DNA from: Nemertoderma westbladi
Lineage: Eukaryota; Xenacoelomorpha; Nemertodermatida; Nemertodermatidae
Length of the DNA stretch: 49,904 nt
Assembly: GCA_032718475.1 (NCBI GenBank)
Contig: JAUCBJ010008987.1
Location: 1 to 49,904 of the forward strand
Direction of reading: 5' to 3'
The number at the start of each line of letters is the position of its first letter. Position 1 is the stretch's first letter. The notes under the pieces were generated by a model. It did not search any database, was not told where the DNA came from, and worked only from the letters and a program-made list of their open reading frames with translations. Of the stretch, positions 33,473 to 43,110 are shown piece after piece. Made by a program: the position numbers and the translations under genes.

Positions 33473-33727
33473 GATAGGGGGGGGGGGGGGGGGACTGGAC
33501 GCAATAAAAATTAATCCCTCTCCAGGGGAAATTGGACGCAAATAACAACAGCTGATTACTCTCAAAAATAAAACTGTAACCTGTTCTATTGTGTTTACTT
33601 TATTGTTTTGGTTAAAATAACGTGCCACTGTAACCTGCTCCTTTCCCAAAATTGAGAAATTAATATTGAGGCGGGATATTAATTCGCCAAGATGGGATTT
33701 GCGTCCAGTCCCACCCCCCTCCTGTCT
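33473..33727. mobile_element. G-rich MITE with GACTGGACGCAA termini
   Basis: Begins with a G run of about 16 then ACTGGACGCAA and ends TTTGCGTCCAGTCCCACCCC. A second GGACGCAAAT lies subterminally near 33535. The core CTGTAACCTG ... TTTATTGTTTTGGTTA ... CCACTGTAACCTG is shared with 23333-23675. A related end, CCAAGATGGGATTTGCGTCC, lies at 15911. Confidence 0.75.
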
Positions 33728-33729
33728 CT

Positions 33730-34590
33730 TGATTTTACTAAAAAATAGAATACATTGCATTTTACTGTTATAATTACTGTATTGAATAAAATAATTAATT
33801 TATTGTTTATTAAACCGTGCTAAGCACGTTGAACTGGAGCTTTAACAATTCCCCACTAGCGGCAGACAGGAACTGTAAAAGTCTCTGTAGAATTTCTAAT
33901 TAAGCAATGCTCTTAGGTAACTACTACTAAATTTCAGATGAATCTGATCGTTGGTTCTATAATTACAGCTATTTTTAAGTTTCTGTTAATTCGCCCCCTA
34001 GCGGCAGACAGGGGAACTGTAGAAGTCTGTCTGTGTGTAGAATTTCAAAATTTTTTATAGACTACATGTGTACCAAGTTTGGTTCCATTTCATCCTTGAT
34101 TGACTGACTTATAAGCGTTCAAACATTCCTGCCACAAACATAGCCAGAGGCAGCCACAAACAAATAAAAGCTGCAGGAACTCTAGCGATAATTAATTAAT
34201 TAATTATTAAATACTGTTTCAATTAAATTACTTACGAAAATCTAGTCATCTTCTTTTAAATATGGACCCTGCATTCGTGGAAAATATAATATTTGATAAT
34301 TCAGCAGTCAGCCTACGCTAATTTCACAGCAAAGTCCTTGTCATGGCCTGTGTGTAGTAGGCCATGGTACCACCCTACTACCGGTACCGGCTGACCGGTG
34401 GCAACTAGCACTTCAGCACTTGCACAGCAACAGCACTACCGGCGATACACAGGTTGGAATTTATGTAGAGTTTGCTCAACAGTACAGATATAAAATAGTT
34501 ATCTAAATTATATATATTACTATTGACAAGTATTGAAATATATACCGTTATTCGTGTTATCAGTATTTGCAACATCTGACATTGAAGAGG
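33730..34590. other. non-coding interval with short repeats
   Basis: CTAGCGGCAGACAGG occurs twice (about 33856 and 33993). No gene. It includes the right arm of the inverted pair. Confidence 0.5.
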
Positions 34591-34599
34591 TGAGAGAAG

Positions 34600-35058
34600 A
34601 TGAATACCGGCACTCAACAAAACCAACGCTTATCACAGGTCGGTATGGTTACCTCGAAACCGGCGCGACTGTCCACTCGAATACAACTTCAAAACACAAA
34701 CGCCAACAATAAACTGAAAGCGAATCGAACGTCTTCAGAAGAATCTGTCATTGGGACGAAGAAAAGGAAGCCGAAACCACGGGAATGGACCACAGCTAAG
34801 ATTGAATGCTCCCATTGTCAGAGTTCCTGGACCGAAATTGAAACACCAATTGCCGATGGGCTTGATCTCTCAAACCAAAACTTCCTCTGCGGGGTTTGCG
34901 CGGCAGTAAAGATTGAAAGTCTGGAAGCTGGCATCCCTAGGTATTATTATTATAAAGAGCGTCAGCCTGCGTTTAATAAATATATTTTAATACAAAACAG
35001 GTCGAACGCAAAGAGGCTTATAATGAAGACGAGTACTGCATTGATTATATTCCTATAA
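34600..35058 (+). pseudogene. zinc-binding ORF fragment (PHD-like half), probable LINE ORF1 remnant
   Basis: Open frame of 152 codons. Residues 1-60 are Thr/Gln/Lys-rich and basic (GTKKRKPKPREW). Residues about 68-108 hold IECSHCQSSW ... NFLCGVCAAVK, a C-x2-C-x4-W ... C-x2-C arrangement like the second half of a PHD finger, as found at the N terminus of CR1-group ORF1 proteins. The last 45 residues (YYYYKERQPAFNK...) look unrelated, suggesting truncation. LINE-A ORF1 in this window has a comparable C-x2-C pair. It lies inside the hAT-like element. A host origin cannot be excluded. Confidence 0.4.
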
Positions 35059-35157
35059 ACCACCTGGCTTTGCATATTGAACGTGCGTTTGGAAATAAGT
35101 TCGTGCTACCCTTCCGTGGGTGGTAGATGTCGCGGTTATGTATTGGTGGGTGGGAAG

Positions 35158-35178
35158 GGAGGGGGGGGGGGGGGGGGG
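35158..35178. repeat. poly(G) tract
   Basis: GGGAGGG followed by an uninterrupted run of about 18 G; the exact length is uncertain. Confidence 0.8.
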
Positions 35179-35179
35179 T

Positions 35180-35970
35180 GCAGATTAAAAGGGGTGAACA
35201 CGTACTGTCCCCCTTTCTTTGATTAATTGGTGGTGTGGGTTAATCTCTCATAACCTGATTTTGTGATACAGTCGCACAATTTTAATTTGTATCTCATAAC
35301 TGGGCCTCGTGCTGCGCGAAGGCCCCACGAACGTGTACTGTACTTATAAACTTATTTATAGACCCGTTTTTGCCTTGTCACCAGAGCTTAATTGATTATA
35401 GCTGTATTGCGATATCTGTTTGCGCCCTAATTCTGTAGGCTTAATCATTGCCATTTTTATTGGAAGATAAATCGAAGCTTTGCTTCTCAAATTTTCGTAA
35501 AGTACTGGTACAGTGGTACATTGGGATTGGCACCATTTAACTTCAGGATTCACGTATCTTCTCCGAGGCAATGTTCTCCAAGTTCGGAGACATTCTAGAT
35601 GAGAAGAGGAGTAGGTCCTCTTTATCTACCATAACTTGATAAAGTTTGAAATAAGTTTCAACTGAAAACAGCCTGAGTTGATATGATATCTTGATTTGAG
35701 TTGAGTTATTATAATATGTTCGTTGATTTGTGTTGATCTTGATAGTATAATATAAAAATAAAATATAATTCAAATTCCATTTTTGACTCTTTCAGAAAAT
35801 GTATCTAATTAATTTGTATTATTTATTATTTTTATTATTTTTATTAAATTAAAATTATTAAAAGAAAAAGTGAGTATTAATATTAAAAGTTATTCAAAAT
35901 ATTGACTATATACAAATTATCCGGCGTGTCACTGGATAGCAGAATTTGTCCAAAATTCGCCGGATATCAG
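35180..35970. other. non-coding AT-rich part of the hAT-like element
   Basis: No gene supported. Subterminal CCGGATATC words appear near 35960. Confidence 0.5.
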
Positions 35971-35971
35971 G

Positions 35972-36992
35972 CTGGATCGGATATCTGGTGCACCCCTAGC
36001 GGTAATAGTGGTTGGTTGCAGCCATGTTGCTGGTTTTTGTTGTTATACTCAGATGTGTTGGGCTGCGGTCACTTATGTAAATGTAAGGATGCTCTGCTGT
36101 CTATTAATTAACATCAATGTTGTGATTGATTCTCCATTGTTGTTGCAGACTGGTACAACTCCTAATAAATAATACGGTTTGGAATTTCTTAGCTGTATCT
36201 GTAGCTGTTGCATGTGTTTCTCGGTGCATTGTTTTATTGTGTTCTATTTCTAGCCTCTCAGTTCTCGAGCAATTCCCGTGAATTTTTAAAGGCCATACCC
36301 CCCATCGAGCGTGGTGATACCGAACTCGACTTAAATAAGGACGACCTACCGGAGACTAAGACCTTAGGTCTCCATTGGCTTACAGAAAGTGACACTATGG
36401 TATTTAAAGTGAAGTTACGAAAGGGCGATACCCGAACCAAACGTATTTGCCTCAGCATACTCAGCACTTATTTCGACCCTCTAGGATTTATCAGCCCAGT
36501 TATATTGCTGGCTCGAGACCTCGTTCAGCGAATGTGGAAGTAGAAAGATACCGTAGTTGGGACGACCCCTTGACGGGAACCTTATTGGAAGACTGGTGGC
36601 GATGGGAACGGTCCTTGCCTGACTTGGAGAAGTTTTCAGTGCCCAGAGCATAATTTCTAAACGTAGATTCCCTACAGACCTCCGAACTCCATGTATTCGG
36701 TGACGCGAGCGAGAAGGGGGTCGGGATTGTAGCTTACTTTAGGTATGAAACCCCAAACGGTATAGCAGTGGCATTAGTTGCTTCGAAGGCCCTTATAAGA
36801 CCCATTGCCAAAACCAAGTACACTTTAACCATACCCAGAGCCGAACTTAAAGCAGCTGTATATGCTACCATAATTGCCAAAAACGTGTTAGCGCAGACGG
36901 ATTATATCGTAGTAAGGACAGTTTACTGGACAGACGCTGCGCTGGTTCTATAATACCTGACCAACACGACATGCCAATTTAGCGTATATGTA
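35972..36992 (+). repeat. segmental duplication, copy 1
   Basis: About 1.02 kb nearly identical to 38126-39150, with only scattered substitutions and small indels. The duplicated segment begins in the right terminus of the hAT-like element, crosses its GCGGTAAT duplication and flank, and includes a BEL/Pao pol fragment. Confidence 0.95.
36255..36992 (+). pseudogene. BEL/Pao pol fragment (A17 protease-like and RNase H region), copy 1
   Basis: Starts abruptly after TTCTATTTCTAG with the region linking reverse transcriptase to the Pao peptidase-like domain (SNSREFLKAIPP ... ETKTLGLHW ... STYFDPLGFISPVILLARDL). It continues with an RNase H-like FGDASEKGVGIVAY and the RAELKAA block. Lesions are a frameshift at about 36541, a stop at 36651-36653 and a stop at 36951-36953. 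No reverse-transcriptase catalytic site or integrase is present. It is a dead fragment of an LTR retrotransposon of the same family as the copy at 44830-49385. Confidence 0.9.
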
Positions 36993-36999
36993 TGACAGG

Positions 37000-37650
37000 C
37001 CTACTATTTTATAAATCGTTTGAGTTGATTTATAATATATATACCCGTTTAATGGGTTTTGTTACAATATTTGAAATAAATGTTATTATTTCTGGGAAGG
37101 AGTCACTACACAGAAGCTGTACGCTCTCAGTGAAGTGCTACTTGTTGGACACTAAAACAAATAATTCTACTTGCCTAAGTTACTTATTACTACAAATTAC
37201 ATACAATTGTGGGGTGAGATTACAATCTCTAAAAAAACACAAAAATTACACGTACGAATTTTTAGGGTTAATTTTACAAGAAATCTACAAACCAGCCTAA
37301 CAAGGAGTTAGAATATCTGGTTATTACAAACGGACAGGATACTTCGGTATTTGAAAATAATAAAGCAGTAGTGAATATATCGCGTTGTCCAGATAGGAAA
37401 ATACCACCGTCTGACGACTTATAGCCGTAGCGCTATAAGTACTACGTTATGTACACGGAGTGTTCCTACCTAGAAGTTAATTACCGCAGCCTACTATAGC
37501 CATCGTGCCTATTAACCACTTTACAACACAAATATACTGCCTACACACTAATTACCTTCGGAAAGCACTGTACACTAAACCCTAAATTAGGTACAAGTAC
37601 TTATACAACAAATACCCAGCAGTTAAAAATACTTGTACAGCTAAAAGAGG
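37000..37650. other. non-coding interval
   Basis: No gene or clear repeat. It lies between the two duplicated segments. Confidence 0.5.
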
Positions 37651-37728
37651 GGATCCCTGATGCGATTTAATAGAATTCTATTGTATAGCTTTGCAGCAAT
37701 CGAGATCAATGAGATTCCCCAAAATGGG
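37651..37728 (-). pseudogene. 78-bp remnant of the RTE-like LINE
   Basis: GATCCCTGATGCGATTTAAT and the following bases, down to GAGATTCCCCAAAA, match 1170-1250 of LINE copy 1 almost exactly. No tail or target duplication was found. Confidence 0.85.
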
Positions 37729-37971
37729 GAATCAGGAAAACTCAGGAAAAGAAAGTGTCTAGTCAGGGACAGTGTGACTATATATACTCTACCGAGGCAT
37801 CTGTTCTGATATGAGGTTCTGATATGAGTCCTTACCTGTCTGTGTGTTATCTGTCAACCGTGAGCGTTATCTACTCACGGGAGTAGTAAATTCGAGAAAT
37901 CCGAACTTCAAAAAAAACTATATTATTACGACCTAATTTGGATTTTAGAAATAAAGACTAAACTGGGATCT

Positions 37972-38102
37972 AGGACACTTCCCCCCCGGACACTTCCCCC
38001 CCGGACACTTCCCCCCCGGACACTTCCCCCCCGCCCAAGTAGGACACTTCCCCCCCAGACTCTTCCCCCCCGGACACTTGCCCCCCGGACACTTCCTCCC
38101 CA
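37972..38102. repeat. 15-bp minisatellite (GGACACTTCCCCCCC)
   Basis: About eight units, period 15 bp, strongly C-rich on the plus strand. It directly precedes duplicated copy 2. Confidence 0.9.
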
Positions 38103-38125
38103 GTTAAAGTGTGGATCGGATGGAT

Positions 38126-39150
38126 CTGGATCGGATATCTGGTGCACCCCTAGCGGTAATAGTGGTTGGTTGCAGCCATGTTGCTGGTTTTTGTTGTTAT
38201 ACTCATGTGTTGGGCTGCGGTCACTTATGTAAATGTAAGGATGCTCTGCTGTCTATTAATTAACATCAATGTTGTGATTGATTCTCCATTGTTGCTGCAG
38301 ACCCTTACTGGTACAACTCCTAATAAATAATACGGTTTGGAATTTCTTAGCTGTATCTGTAGCTGTTGCATGTGTTTCTCGGTGCATTGTTTTATTGTGT
38401 TCTATTTCTAGCCTCTCAGTTCTCGAGCAATTCCAGTGAATTTTTAAAGGCCATACCCCCCATCGAGCGTGGTGATACCGAACTCGACTTAAATAAGGAC
38501 GACCTACCGGAGACTAAGACCTTAGGTCTCCATTGGCTTACAGAAAGTGACACTATGGTATTTAAAGTGAAGTTACGAAAGGGCGATACCCGAACCAAAC
38601 GTATTTGCCTCAGCATACTCAGCACTTATTTCGACCCTCTAGGATTTATCAGCCCAGTTATATTGCTGGCTCGAGACCTCGTTCAGCGAATGTGGAAGTA
38701 GAAAGATACCGTAGTTGGGACGACCCCTTGACGGGAACCTTATTGGAAGACTGGTGGCGATGGGAACGGTCCTTGCCTGACTTGGAGAAGTTTTCAGTGC
38801 CCAGAGCATAATTTCTAAACGTAGATTCCCTACAGACCTCCGAACTCCATGTATTCGGTGACGCGAGCGAGAAGGGGGTCGGGATTGTAGCTTACTTTAG
38901 GTATGAAACCCCAAACGGTATAGCAGTGGCATTAGTTGCTTCGAAGGCCCTTATAAGACCCATTGCCAAAACCAAGTACACTTTAACCATACCCAGAGCC
39001 GAACTTAAAGCAGCTGTATATGCTACCATAATTGCCAAAAACGTGTTAGCGCAGACGGATTATATCGTAGTAAGGACAGTTTACTGGACAGACGCTGCGC
39101 TGGTTCTATAATACCTGACCAACACGACATGCCAATTTAGCGCATATGTA
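38126..39150 (+). repeat. segmental duplication, copy 2
   Basis: Second copy of 35972-36992, offset 2154 bp at the start and 2158 bp within the pol fragment. It starts inside a duplicated hAT right terminus. Confidence 0.95.
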
Positions 39151-39470
39151 ACAAACCGTGTAGCGTGAATTTTGAAAGACACTGACGTCAAACAGTGGAG
39201 ACACTGCCCTGGATTGTTAAACCCGGCTGTTATTGCTTCTAGCGGCGCCACTCCTCAAGAGCTGATAAACACCAAATGTTGGTTGCAGGGACCAACCTTT
39301 CTGCAAGGTCCGGAGGACAGTTGGGCCAAAAATCTAACACCCGCGGGAATAAGACAGCCAGTAAAGGGCGCTGAGATCGCTAAATCAAAAAACAAAGCGA
39401 CAAAATCAAAACTGTTTAAAAGCATCGACATGTTTTCGTTGTACGTGCAGGAGAGCATAAACGCACGCAG
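38413..39470 (+). pseudogene. BEL/Pao pol fragment, copy 2
   Basis: Carries the same lesions as copy 1 (frameshift near 38699, stops at 38809-38811 and 39109-39111), so duplication followed inactivation. It extends further, to a DVKQWRHCPGLLNPAVIAS and SSGATPQELI region and KSKLFK, matching the corresponding part of the copy at 46235-47386. It ends at the (ACT)n tail of LINE copy 3. Confidence 0.9.
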
Positions 39471-39473
39471 TAC

Positions 39474-40280
39474 CTCTACTACTACTACTGTAGGATCGGC
39501 ATGCTGCATTGCAGCTGCATTTTTAAGAATGCTGTGCCGGCTTGTCGACAAAATTGCGCCGCCACAACTCCCTATCACCCATGACATTTGCTAGATCATC
39601 CGCATCAGGCCAGTGTCCTTTAAGATGCGTCTCAAGAAATTTCCGATTAATTCTCGGTGACTTCCAAATCCGGGAAAGCCTATTCAAGGCTGCCCATGCC
39701 TTTCCCTTACGTATTCGAAGGTCCTCACCTGACTTCCGGATCCATGATCCCAGGTAACAGAAGTCATCCACATGCTCAAGCATACCATCTTTTGAGCTTA
39801 TGCTCATCCGATCAGAGACTTGCTGAGGACTTTCAAAGTTAACTGTCTTTCTGGAGTTAATAAAAAGACCAACACTAGAAGCAGCATGTTCTAATGAGCT
39901 GAGGAGCCGTTGGGCTCGCTCTAGTGATTCTGAGAGTACTCCTAAGTCATCAGCAAAGTCTAGATCAGTTAGGTACTTGGCAGGATTTCCTCGACTTCTG
40001 GAGCCAGTAGGTAGAGTTATCATCACCCCATCATCATTATGATGATCTAAGGTCATGTGTAGAACATAGTCAACAACAATTATGAACAAGAATGGTGCAA
40101 GTGTGTCTCCCTGGAGGACGCCCCATAACACTTCAAATGGTTCTGTGTCACCGTCAACAGTAGACACAAATGTTGTGGAACCATCGTATACTGATCTGAT
40201 TGCTGCAATAATTTCATCAGGAATCCCATATAATGAAAGTATGCTGAACATATGTGAGCGAGAGACTGAATCAAAGGCTG
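39474..40280 (-). pseudogene. RTE-like LINE, 3-prime part, copy 3
   Basis: Minus-strand reverse transcriptase with MFSILSLYGIPDEIIAAIR, GVLQGDTLAPFLF and the catalytic DFADD, then a 242-codon open frame. Compared with copy 2 it lacks about 330 bp (junction at about 39640), deleting most of the C-terminal domain but leaving the frame open into DRELWRRNFVDKPAQHS. The (TAG)n tail is at 39474-39490. The 5-prime end is truncated at about 40280. Confidence 0.9.
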
Positions 40281-40745
40281 TTCGCGCTTTTAGACCTTTA
40301 GCAGTTTAACCTGCCAAATTTGGGTGTCTTCTAGGTTATAAATCGACTTTAGCCTATCACAAGTATTTGATACACATAAAGCTACATTAGCCGAAGCCAG
40401 CCTATGCGCGACCATTCACCCACGGTTAAGGGAGACTGGATTCGGATGCTCTGACCTTAGTGCGGTGTAGACCTACTGTATTATTCGACTGATCGTTAAT
40501 ATATAATATACTGACAAATATTATTCACTTTCGGGAAATATTAACAGTTCCTTTAGGACGTGGCGCTCTAAGTATGTAAACAGAGTTATGACTTACACTA
40601 AACACAACGGGATGGCTAATGATTCACGTATAAAGCGCATTCTTTAGGAAATGCTTTGTTATCTATCACACTCATGCACACTACCGCACACTGCTGCACA
40701 CTGATCTGCCGACCTTCACTTTTTTTAATCATATATAAGGAGAAC
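40281..40745. other. non-coding interval
   Basis: No gene seen. Contains a short GCACACT repeat near 40675-40705. Confidence 0.5.
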
Positions 40746-40747
40746 AG

Positions 40748-41235
40748 CAACTGACACATGTAGGGTCTATGAAATAGCATTCAATTCACACCAAAACCAC
40801 AATAATGTAAGTCGCAATTGCTACAGGTAACCGGTCTCTCTAACCTTCAGTATATCAAAAGATTGGGGTTTTCTGATTATTTATCGATATTCTCCAAATA
40901 TAACAACATATCCATCGACTGATAACCATTAATAACCGACAGTAAATAGCAGTAAAATAATGCGGTGTTTGTATGTGATCAGGTTTGTATGAGATATGAC
41001 AGGCTGATTTGCCAGTTTGTTAGATAGAATAACAGTTATACGTTTCTATGATCAAAGCCATTCTAATGTTTTGGCTAAAGTCTGAAATACAGAATAATTC
41101 CACAGCCGATGTTCTGGGCTCAGGAAAAAAGGTAAACAAAGACCATAATGCATTGCGCGATTTCCCGGAGGCTTCTGTGCAAATAAAATGAAAATCGCTC
41201 TGATTGGTCGAGCCGAACAAAGAACAAAGAAAAGC
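40748..41235 (+). repeat. left terminal inverted repeat of the large element
   Basis: Diverged inverted match to 49395-49904, with conserved blocks throughout. No coding potential. Confidence 0.85.
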
Positions 41236-41344
41236 TATACGTGGACATATCAGCTGATAGATGTCGTCATCTGAACTACACTGTATCAAGAGTATTTTGG
41301 CGTATTGCGGCATAAAATCGCTAGTTATGTCCGCTAAAGTACAC

Positions 41345-41435
41345 ATACAGAAAAATGGCTTTTTATGTCCACTAAAACACCTACACAGTAGGAAAACGGC
41401 TTTTTATGTCCGCTAAAACACCTACAGAGTACTTT
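41345..41435. repeat. 41-bp tandem repeat
   Basis: GGCTTTTTATGTCC occurs at 41358 and 41399 with CTAAAACACCTACA following; a degenerate third unit lies just upstream. Confidence 0.75.
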
Positions 41436-41554
41436 GCGGGGAAAATGACTAGCTAGATCCTTCAAAAGCTTTTACACCGCTCCCAGAAAATGGGATTTAA
41501 TTCTATAAAATATAAAAAATCACAGTTTCTAAAATATAAAAATACTCTAAACAG

Positions 41555-42170
41555 TTAGTCTTTCTTGCGCGGATGGCGTTTACGCAGTTTTTTGAGGCTA
41601 GCAAGAGTCCTTTTCTCTTTGGGGCGAGCCACTTTACTAGGAGGGCTATAACTCCTGGGTGAAGGGTGCAATACAATTGCATCGGAAGGTTTAGGATGAC
41701 GGTCGGTGTATCCGCCGGTCGAGGTACTCGGTTGATCGGTATCAACCTCAGTGGAATGAGGTCGAACAACCTTGAGAGCGCGTTTTAGGACAGCAGCTCT
41801 TACTGGTCCCTGACGGGTTGTTTGCACGAGAGGGGTAGGTGGACCGTGTGTAGTGAGAAATTTCCTCGGTTTGATGATTCCTTCCAACTCGAGTTCTCGG
41901 GCTCTGTCGAAATCGATATGCTTCTCCTCGAGCTGATTTTCCTCCGCTTGTCGTTGGAAGCATTCGTCTAAAACTCATTTAGAGTATAGGGTCGTCCAAG
42001 TTCGATATCTTCTTAGAGATTCTGGATTTCCCGATCGAACTGATATAAAGCTAATTCGTTTACCGCTTGGACTTGTTGCTGCAATTTACGTTTTCTAAGC
42101 AATCATAGGTTCCTTTTCCCATCTTTTATAGAATAGTGTCTAACGCGTGCGTACAATTTTCTCCTCCACT
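41555..42170 (-). pseudogene. unrecognised ORF with charged coil and basic Pro/Ser-rich tail
   Basis: Minus-strand reading shows a Lys/Arg/Gln-rich helical segment (RKRKLQQQVQAVNELALYQF), two stops, a frameshift near 41975, then an acidic coil (ECFQRQAEENQLEEKHIDF). A Pro/Ser/Thr-rich section follows, with a strongly basic C terminus (LKKLRKRHPRKKD). The terminal 110 codons (41555-41887) are open. The composition suggests a nucleic-acid-packaging or structural protein; no family is recognised. It lies between the TIRs of the large element, on the same strand as the two ORFs upstream. Confidence 0.45.
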
Positions 42171-42191
42171 TCGGTGACAGATTATTTCGGG

Positions 42192-42437
42192 TTAAACAGG
42201 GACGATTATACGGTTGAATGGCGATATTGGGTGTCCGCGTCCCAAACCGGTTAGGTAAGATGGGCAAATATCTAGGGAGCCCACAACCGGAGTGCCACCG
42301 ACTAACTGTTCGGGTAACACTAGATATTTGAACAGTGAGTACAGTTCGGGAGGATCCGTGATACTATTAGGATCAAGAGTCTGAGGTCTAACTAGGGAAT
42401 GAGGAGGTCTGACCGAGTATTCCGGAACTCTGATCAT
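42192..42437 (-). pseudogene. unrecognised 81-codon ORF
   Basis: Open frame with MIRVPEYSVRPPHSLVRPQ at the start and a Gly/Pro-rich end. No motif recognised. It is flanked by frames that look coding, so it is probably part of a larger broken gene between 41555 and 43110. A Cys/His run (YYCDECPKP ... KHQRRHC) appears just upstream, near 42560, and may be a decayed zinc finger. Confidence 0.4.
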
Positions 42438-42657
42438 AGGTTTATTTAAGGATCATTTGAATCGAGCGAGCGTAGTTGATACATCGAACAAGTTTCGCTC
42501 GAAACTCCCGTAAATATAGCGAGTAAAACCGTGTTTAAAGCAATGTCTCCGCTGATGTTTATATCTTTACGTTTGTTGGTTGGGTTTTGGGCATTCATCG
42601 CAATAATACCAAAGACGCACTTCTTGTAGGGGAAACGCGGGTGATATTTATTCGGTT

Positions 42658-43110
42658 TTACAACGTTTCTCTCAAGAATTCCAAATATACGTTGGAGTTA
42701 CCGCGTTTATCCGGTTTTACGGCTTTAACGTCTTCTCTTTTGAGTCGATTTCGAATAGAATTTTCGCATTCGATTTTCAGTTTATCGTTCCGACTCCGTT
42801 GGGTAGGATATTTAAATAGTACCATTTCCCTTTCGGCGTCGACATCGTCCGTATCGTGTAAATCGATAGGATGACCAGTAGTTAAGAAGTCCATATGCGT
42901 ACCATTACGATGCGTATAGCGAGCAGTGAATTTTCGATAGTCCAATTCACGAGTGAGTTGCTCCTGGGACATTGGCGGTTCGATATAACGACCATCGTCC
43001 TCTGTAGCAGTTGGACTAGCGTCGCTTCGTATTAAGCTATCAACAAACGCTTGCAACGGTAGAGTATATTGCTCTCTGATACCAAGATCATCTTCTATCA
43101 ACTCAGTCAT
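42658..43110 (-). CDS. unrecognised 150-codon ORF of the large element
   Basis: ATG at 43110, intact to 42658. The protein is acidic at the N terminus (MTELIEDDLGIREQYTLP), rich in Asp/Arg/Thr, and ends in a Lys/Arg-rich part (NRLKREDVKAVKPDKRGN). No signal peptide or membrane segment is seen. Codon use looks coding and GC content is higher than in the flanks. It may be truncated by a frameshift, because related-looking sequence continues downstream in other frames. No function is assigned. Confidence 0.5.
   Translation of the reverse strand: MTELIEDDLGIREQYTLPLQAFVDSLIRSDASPTATEDDGRYIEPPMSQEQLTRELDYRKFTARYTHRNGTHMDFLTTGHPIDLHDTDDVDAEREMVLFKYPTQRSRNDKLKIECENSIRNRLKREDVKAVKPDKRGNSNVYLEFLRETL

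Larger units (their letters stand above)
32484..34372. repeat. inverted pair of about 85 bp enclosing 1.7 kb
   Basis: The segment GGTACCACCCATGGCCTACT through GCTGATTATCAGATTAT (32484-32577) recurs inverted at about 34288-34372, with nearly every base matching. It could be the TIRs of an insertion nested in the hAT-like element or an inverted duplication. No target duplication was resolved. Confidence 0.7.
31731..35998. mobile_element. hAT-like element with perfect 8-bp target duplication
   Basis: TAGGGGTGCAC at 31731 is mirrored by GTGCACCCCTA ending at 35998. GCGGTAAT occurs immediately outside both ends (31723-31730 and 35999-36006). GGATCGGATATCCGG-type subterminal words occur at both ends. 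These are hAT hallmarks. No hAT transposase is recognisable; the interior holds other repeats, so the element is probably non-autonomous and heavily loaded with later insertions. Confidence 0.85.

Noticed and set aside
36230-36262. Splice acceptor (TTTCTATTTCTAG) in front of the BEL/Pao fragment, suggesting exonisation
   Set aside because: The following frame is broken by three lesions in both duplicated copies and no donor exon is visible; it is more likely a chance pyrimidine tract.
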